64,000 nucleotides of DNA, taken from NCBI RefSeq assembly GCF_015352975.1, contig NZ_JACYIZ010000001.1:62001-126000 (forward strand), written 5' to 3'. The first letter of the stretch is position 1; every line of letters begins with the position of its first letter. The DNA comes from Aestuariimicrobium ganziense. Lineage in GTDB: Bacteria; Actinomycetota; Actinomycetes; Propionibacteriales; Propionibacteriaceae. Under the pieces are notes generated by a model. It did no database searches. It was not told the DNA's origin and saw only the letters and a program-made list of their open reading frames with translations. The translations under genes were made by a program, and so were the position numbers. Shown piece after piece: positions 59,451-64,000 of this stretch.

Positions 59451-60176
59451 ATGGCACAACTCGAGGGCAAGCGGGCAGCGGTCACCGGTGGGGCATCAGG
59501 GATCGGACGAGCCAGTGTGCGGGCGATGCTGGCCGCCGGAGCGACGGTGGCCGTCGTCGACCGCGACGTGGCGGCGATGCAGGCCATGCGCGACGAGCTG
59601 GGGGAGAGACTCGTCCCGGTCGAGGTCGACCTGCTCGACCCGGCTGACTGCGCACAGCTCGTCCCGAAGCTGCAGGCAGCGATCGGTGGCATCGACATCT
59701 TCCACGCCAACGCCGGCAGCTACATCGGCGGTGACCTGGTCGAGGCCACCGGCGAGCAGATCGACCGGATGCTCAACCTCAACGTCAACGTGGTGATGAA
59801 GAACGTCCGCGACGTGCTCGAGGTGATGATCACCCAGGGCGGCGGTGACGTGATCGTGACCAGTTCGCTGGCCGCGCACTACCCGACCCCATGGGAGCCG
59901 GTCTACTCATCGAGCAAGTGGGCCGTCGACGCCTTCGTCCAGATCACCCGTCGGCAGGTCTACAAGCACGACATCAGGGTCAGCGCGATCTCACCCGGAC
60001 CGGTCGACTCGGCCCTGGTCGCCGACTGGCCGGGCGACCGACTGGCTGCGGCCAAGGCCGACGGCTCGCTGATGGATGCCGACCAGATCGGCGAGGCGAT
60101 CATGTTCATGCTCACCCGCCCGCGCGGTGTGACCGTGCGCGACATGATCGTGATGCCGTCGAACTTCGACCTGTAG
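59451..60176 (+). CDS. Short-chain dehydrogenase/reductase
   Basis: 241 residues. Cofactor motif TGGASGIG, an Asp after strand 2 (VVDRD) favouring NAD(H), NAG, and catalytic Ser in VTSSLAAHY with YSSSK for Tyr and Lys. It resembles polyol (ribitol-type) dehydrogenases but the substrate is open. Divergent from the phosphotransferase gene by 57 bases. Confidence 0.9.
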   Translation: MAQLEGKRAAVTGGASGIGRASVRAMLAAGATVAVVDRDVAAMQAMRDELGERLVPVEVDLLDPADCAQLVPKLQAAIGGIDIFHANAGSYIGGDLVEATGEQIDRMLNLNVNVVMKNVRDVLEVMITQGGGDVIVTSSLAAHYPTPWEPVYSSSKWAVDAFVQITRRQVYKHDIRVSAISPGPVDSALVADWPGDRLAAAKADGSLMDADQIGEAIMFMLTRPRGVTVRDMIVMPSNFDL

Positions 60177-60190
60177 GACGAGTCCCTCGC

Positions 60191-60660
60191 TCAGCTGTTC
60201 CAGACCGCGACCGCGCCGGCATGGTCGGTGAGGATGGTCAGCACGACCACCGCGATGGCCAGCACCGGCACCCCGATCCGGGCCAGCAGGCCCGCGAGCG
60301 GCCACCGGGCCGGCCGGGACCCCGCCCCACTCGGCAGCGGCGAGGTGGCCGGCAGCGTCCATGCCGCGACCAGCACCGCCGCCGCGAACGGATAGGCGGC
60401 AGCGGTCAGCAGGCCGGCGAGCATGTCGTGACGCTCGATCAGGGCGTTGGCGTGCTCACCACCCAGGCTGTGCGCCAGCGAGTCGCCGGTCATCCGGGCG
60501 ACCTGCAGTGACAGCGCGGCGACGATGGCAGCGGCCACCGCGGGCCAGCGCAGCAGCCAGCGCCAGCGGGGGACCAGGTGTGGACGGGGGCCAGCAGGGC
60601 TGCTGCCGGCAGGGCGACGACGGCGAGGTGCACCACCAGCGGGTGCAGAGGAATGCTCAT
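60191..60660 (-). pseudogene. DUF2231-like membrane protein gene with a -1 frameshift
   Basis: ATG 60660 opens with the family start MSIPLHPLVVHLAVVALP, but this frame soon loses similarity. The rest (PRWRWLLRWPAVAAAIVAAL, MTGDSLAHSLG, and two more membrane helices) is in another frame to 60191. Adding one base to the GGGGG run at 60586-60590 (CCCCC on the coding strand) joins them into one protein of about 156 residues with four helices. Function of the family unknown. Confidence 0.75.
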
Positions 60661-60782
60661 GAACCCTGAGTGTGAGCTCGGTCACAGTGGCTCCGCCAGC
60701 AAGCGAAGGCTGTCCTCACCCAGGTCGGGCGCGGTCTTGCGACCCGCCGGGGCCGCGGCCCGGTTGTGTCAGCGTCCCGCAC

Positions 60783-60788
60783 TACAGT
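60783..60788 (+). promoter_or_regulatory. -10 hexamer TACAGT upstream of dnaE
   Basis: About 73 bases before ATG 60862 in the 201-base gap. The transcript would have a leader with GGGAGGA near 60845. No clear -35. Confidence 0.4.
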
Positions 60789-60861
60789 GGGGATTCCTCG
60801 CTGACCTTCCCCGCAGCCGGGGCACCGAACCGATCCGATCCAGCGGGAGGATGCCCACCTC

Positions 60862-63800
60862 ATGGCCAGCACGCCGTCGTCCAACTTCGTGCACCTGCAC
60901 GTGCACACCGAGTACTCGATGCTCGACGGGTTGGCGAAGAACAAGCAGCTGTTTGCCGAGGTCGAGCGCCAGGGCATGCCCGCGATCGCGATGACCGACC
61001 ACGGCAACATGTTCGGTGCCCACGAGTTCTTCCACACCTCCCGCAACCACGATGTCAAGCCGATCATCGGCATCGAGGCCTACGTCGCACCGAGCTCCCG
61101 GTTCAGCCGGGTGCAGGAGTTCTGGGCACCGGGCGGACGCCGAGACCCGTCCGACCCGGACGCCGAGGGCGGCAAGGACGTCTCCGGTGGCGGCCGCTAC
61201 ACCCACATGACGATGTGGGCCCGCAACCCTGTGGGGCTTCGCAACCTGTTCCGGCTGTCGTCGTTGGCCAGCTTCGAGGGCCACTACATGAAGCCCCGGA
61301 TGGACCGTGAACTGATCGCGGCGCACCACGAGGGGATCATCGCCACCACCGGCTGCCCATCGGGCGAGGTGCAGACCCGGCTACGGCTGGGCCAGTACGA
61401 GGCCGCCCGTCAGGCAGCAGCCGACTACCGCGACATCTTCGGGCCGGAGTTCTACTTCATCGAGTTGATGGAGCACGGGGTCGACATCGAGCGCCAGGTA
61501 CGTGACGACCTGCTGCGCCTGCACAAGGACCTGGGCATCCCGTTGCTGCTCACCAACGACTCCCACTACGTCACCCAGGACCAGGTCGACGCCCACGACA
61601 ACCTGCTCTGTGTCGGCACCGGACGCAACAAGGACGACACCAACCGGTTCCGGTTCAACGGGTCGGGCTACTACATCAAGACCTCCGACGAGATGCGCTC
61701 TCTGTTCCGCGACCTGCCCGAGGCCTCCGACAACACCCTGCTGATCGCCGAGATGGTCGATCCCTACGACGAGGTGTTCGCCCCGGTCGACCGGATGCCC
61801 CAGTTCGACGTGCCCGAGGGCGAGACGCAGAGCTCCTGGCTGCGCAAGAAGATCGCCGAGGGCGTCACCCTGCGCTACGGCGAGAACCCGCCTGCCGAGG
61901 TCTTCGAGCGGATCGAGACCGAGATGCGGGTCATCGAGCCGATGGGCTACTCGTCGTACTTCCTGATCGTGGCCGACATCTGCCAGTACGCCCGCGACAA
62001 CGGGGTGCCGGTGGGGCCGGGACGAGGATCAGCCGCTGGTTCGCTGGTCAGCTACCTCACCCAGATCATCGAGGTCGACCCGATGGCCCACGGGCTGCTG
62101 TTCGAGCGGTTCCTCAACCCCGAGCGGGTCAGCCCTCCCGACATCGACCTCGACTTCGACGACCGCCAGCGCGACAAGATCATCGACTACGTCACCGAGA
62201 AGTACGGCCGCGAATACACCGCCCAGGTCAACACCTTCTCGACGATCAAGGCCAAGGCCGCGATCAAGGACGCGAACCGCATCCTGGGCAACCCGTTCTC
62301 GCTGGGGGAGCGGATCACCAAGGCGATGCCGCCGGCGGTGATGGGCAAGGACGTGCCGCTGCACGACCTGTTCAACGAGTCGCACGCCCGCCACGCCGAG
62401 GGTGCGGAGTTCCGGGCCCTGTTCGAGGCCGAACCCGACGTGCGCAAGGTCGTCCACACCGGGCTGGGCCTGGAGGGCGCGATGCGCGGCCACGGCGTGC
62501 ACGCCTGCGCCTTCATCATCTCCAACGAGCCGCTGCTCGACGTCATCCCGATGCACCGTCGCGACAAGGACGGGATGATCATCACCGGCTTCGCCTACCC
62601 CCAGTGCGAAGACATGGGCCTGATGAAGATGGACTTCCTCGGGCTGCGCAACCTCGGCGTGATCGACCAGGCGATCAAGAACATCGCCTCGAACCGTGGC
62701 CTCGAGGTCGACCTGCGCGACATCCCCTTCGACGACACCGCCACCTACGAACTGCTGTCGCGCGGCGACACCCTGGGCATCTTCCAGCTCGACGGTGGGC
62801 CGATGCGGGCGCTGCTGCGGCAGATGAAGCCGACCACCTTCGACGACATCACCGCCGTGATCGCGCTCTACCGGCCCGGACCGATGGGTGCCAACGCCCA
62901 CATCAACTACGCCGAGCGCAAGAACGGCCGGCAGGTGGCCACCCCGATCCACCCCGAACTCAAGGAAGCCCTCGACCCGATCCTGGGCGAGACCCACCAC
63001 CTGATCGTCTACCAGGAGCAGATCATGGCGGCGGCCCGGCAGCTGGCCGGGTACTCCTTGGGTGGCGCCGACCTGCTGCGCCGGGCGATGGGCAAGAAGA
63101 AGAAGGAGATCCTCGACAAGGAGTGGGACCGGTTCAGTGCCGGCATGACCGCCAACGGCTTCTCGCCGCAGGCCATCAAGGCGCTGTGGGACGTCATGGT
63201 GCCGTTCGCCGACTACGCCTTCAACAAGTCCCACGCGGCCGGGTACGCCTACGTGTCGTACTGGACGGCCTGGCTCAAGGCCAACTACCCGGCCGAGTTC
63301 GGCGCCGCACTGCTCACCAGCGTCGGTGACGACAAGGACAAGATGGCCATCTACCTGGCCGACACCCGGGCGATGGGCATCAAGGTGCTGCCGCCCGACG
63401 TCAACTCCTCCGAGGCCGAGTTCTCCGCCGTCGGCGACGACATCCGCTTCGGCCTGGCCGCGATCCGCAATGTCGGTGAGAACGTGGTGGCCAGCATCGT
63501 CGAGGCCAGGGACGAGCACGGCCCGGCAACCGACTTCAACGCCTTCCTCGACCAGGTGCCGCTCAGCGTGTGCAACAAGCGGGTCGTCGAGTCGCTGATC
63601 AAGGCGGGTGCCTTCGACTCGATGGGCCACCCGCGTCGAGCCCTGATGGAGGTCTACGAGGGCGCGATCGACGAGGTCACCGACCTCAAGCGCAACGAGG
63701 CCCACGGCCAGGACTCCTTCGACTTCGGGTTCGGTCTGGCGAACGAGGACGACGGCGCGGGCTACGCCGGGCGCACCATCCCAGAGGTCGACGACTGGGA

Positions 63801-64000
63801 CAAGCGCACCAAGCTCGCCTTCGAGCGCGAGATGCTCGGCCTCTACGTCTCCGACCACCCGCTGCAGGGGTTGGAGCACGTGTTGGCGGCCCACCGCGAC
63901 TGCACGATGGCGCGAGCACTCGACGAGGACGGCCCGCCCGACGGTTCGATGATCACCGTGGCCGGTCTGGTCACCTCGGTGGTGCGACGGCAGAACAAGC
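60862..64000 (+). CDS. dnaE: DNA polymerase III subunit alpha (3' end missing)
   Basis: Replicative polymerase, first 1,046 codons; the gene runs off the window. N-terminal PHP domain with H13-x-H15 in [12 protein letters not shown], the metal-site form known from mycobacterial DnaE1 to proofread. Polymerase triad: D429 and D431 in [15 protein letters not shown], and the Asp in [11 protein letters not shown]. Further family blocks are [34 protein letters not shown] and [24 protein letters not shown] 60862 follows GGGAGGA at a rather long spacing. The upstream ATG 60851 is out of frame. Confidence 0.97.
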   Translation, partial: MASTPSSNFVHLHVHTEYSMLDGLAKNKQLFAEVERQGMPAIAMTDHGNMFGAHEFFHTSRNHDVKPIIGIEAYVAPSSRFSRVQEFWAPGGRRDPSDPDAEGGKDVSGGGRYTHMTMWARNPVGLRNLFRLSSLASFEGHYMKPRMDRELIAAHHEGIIATTGCPSGEVQTRLRLGQYEAARQAAADYRDIFGPEFYFIELMEHGVDIERQVRDDLLRLHKDLGIPLLLTNDSHYVTQDQVDAHDNLLCVGTGRNKDDTNRFRFNGSGYYIKTSDEMRSLFRDLPEASDNTLLIAEMVDPYDEVFAPVDRMPQFDVPEGETQSSWLRKKIAEGVTLRYGENPPAEVFERIETEMRVIEPMGYSSYFLIVADICQYARDNGVPVGPGRGSAAGSLVSYLTQIIEVDPMAHGLLFERFLNPERVSPPDIDLDFDDRQRDKIIDYVTEKYGREYTAQVNTFSTIKAKAAIKDANRILGNPFSLGERITKAMPPAVMGKDVPLHDLFNESHARHAEGAEFRALFEAEPDVRKVVHTGLGLEGAMRGHGVHACAFIISNEPLLDVIPMHRRDKDGMIITGFAYPQCEDMGLMKMDFLGLRNLGVIDQAIKNIASNRGLEVDLRDIPFDDTATYELLSRGDTLGIFQLDGGPMRALLRQMKPTTFDDITAVIALYRPGPMGANAHINYAERKNGRQVATPIHPELKEALDPILGETHHLIVYQEQIMAAARQLAGYSLGGADLLRRAMGKKKKEILDKEWDRFSAGMTANGFSPQAIKALWDVMVPFADYAFNKSHAAGYAYVSYWTAWLKANYPAEFGAALLTSVGDDKDKMAIYLADTRAMGIKVLPPDVNSSEAEFSAVGDDIRFGLAAIRNVGENVVASIVEARDEHGPATDFNAFLDQVPLSVCNKRVVESLIKAGAFDSMGHPRRALMEVYEGAIDEVTDLKRNEAHGQDSFDFGFGLANEDDGAGYAGRTIPEVDDWDKRTKLAFEREMLGLYVSDHPLQGLEHVLAAHRDCTMARALDEDGPPDGSMITVAGLVTSVVRRQNK

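Noticed and set aside
62029..63894. 621-codon minus-strand frame at the window end
   Set aside because: Antisense to dnaE, whose motifs are all in frame on the plus strand.

Overview
High-G+C actinobacterial chromosome, most likely Propionibacteriales/Propionibacteriaceae. The gene orders prfA-prmC-Sua5-wecA-atp operon-DUF2550-adenosyltransferase-nucS, cysteine desulfurase-mnmA-metE-like-gatCAB and hisI-trp-lgt-gltBD are the standard actinobacterial ones. The methylmalonyl-CoA epimerase closely resembles, from memory, the Propionibacterium shermanii enzyme, and a cob(I)alamin adenosyltransferase that could supply methylmalonyl-CoA mutase lies 4 kb away. No tRNA, rRNA, CRISPR, insertion sequence or prophage was seen, and no gene-free stretch exceeds about 200 bases.

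Layout. 1-3500: peptide-type ABC importer (two permeases, two ATPases), closed by a strong terminator. 3680-8117: rpmE, prfA, prmC, a Sua5 protein with unusual acidic tails, wecA. 8110-15813: two ATP-synthase accessory membrane proteins and atpBEFHAGDC. 15860-21340: DUF2550 protein, adenosyltransferase, cyclophilin lipoprotein, hydrolase plus zinc-site protein, mismatch endonuclease NucS, DivIVA-like coiled coil, methylmalonyl-CoA epimerase. 21528-27129: small membrane proteins, a damaged potassium-channel gene, nucleotidyltransferase, phosphoglucomutase, thioredoxin/TPR protein. 27152-34682 (minus): glgX-glgE-mak-glgB, the maltose-1-phosphate route to alpha-glucan. 34792-43186: enoyl-CoA hydratase, cysteine desulfurase, mnmA, metE-like, ACT protein, gatCAB. 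43197-52432: SMP-30 protein, TIGR03085 protein, hisI, a PhzE-type fused chorismate enzyme where trpE is expected, then the trp genes, Sco1 and lgt. 52523-64000: gltBD behind a GlnR-like box, a frame-broken phosphotransferase, an SDR, a frame-broken DUF2231 gene and the first 1,046 codons of dnaE.

How it works together. Most of the window is core housekeeping (translation quality, ATP synthesis, tRNA modification and amidation, Trp and Glu synthesis, replication and repair). Genes in operons overlap by ATGA, GTGA or TGATG junctions. First genes of transcription units very often start 6 or 7 bases after a TAnnnT hexamer, which implies leaderless mRNAs and fixes many start codons.

Most notable points: the PhzE-type enzyme replacing trpE, the uniform leaderless promoters with interlocked divergent pairs, three frame-broken genes that are all dispensable types, and a perfect GTAAC-N6-GAAAC box before gltBD. 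I did not find a clearly new multi-gene system.
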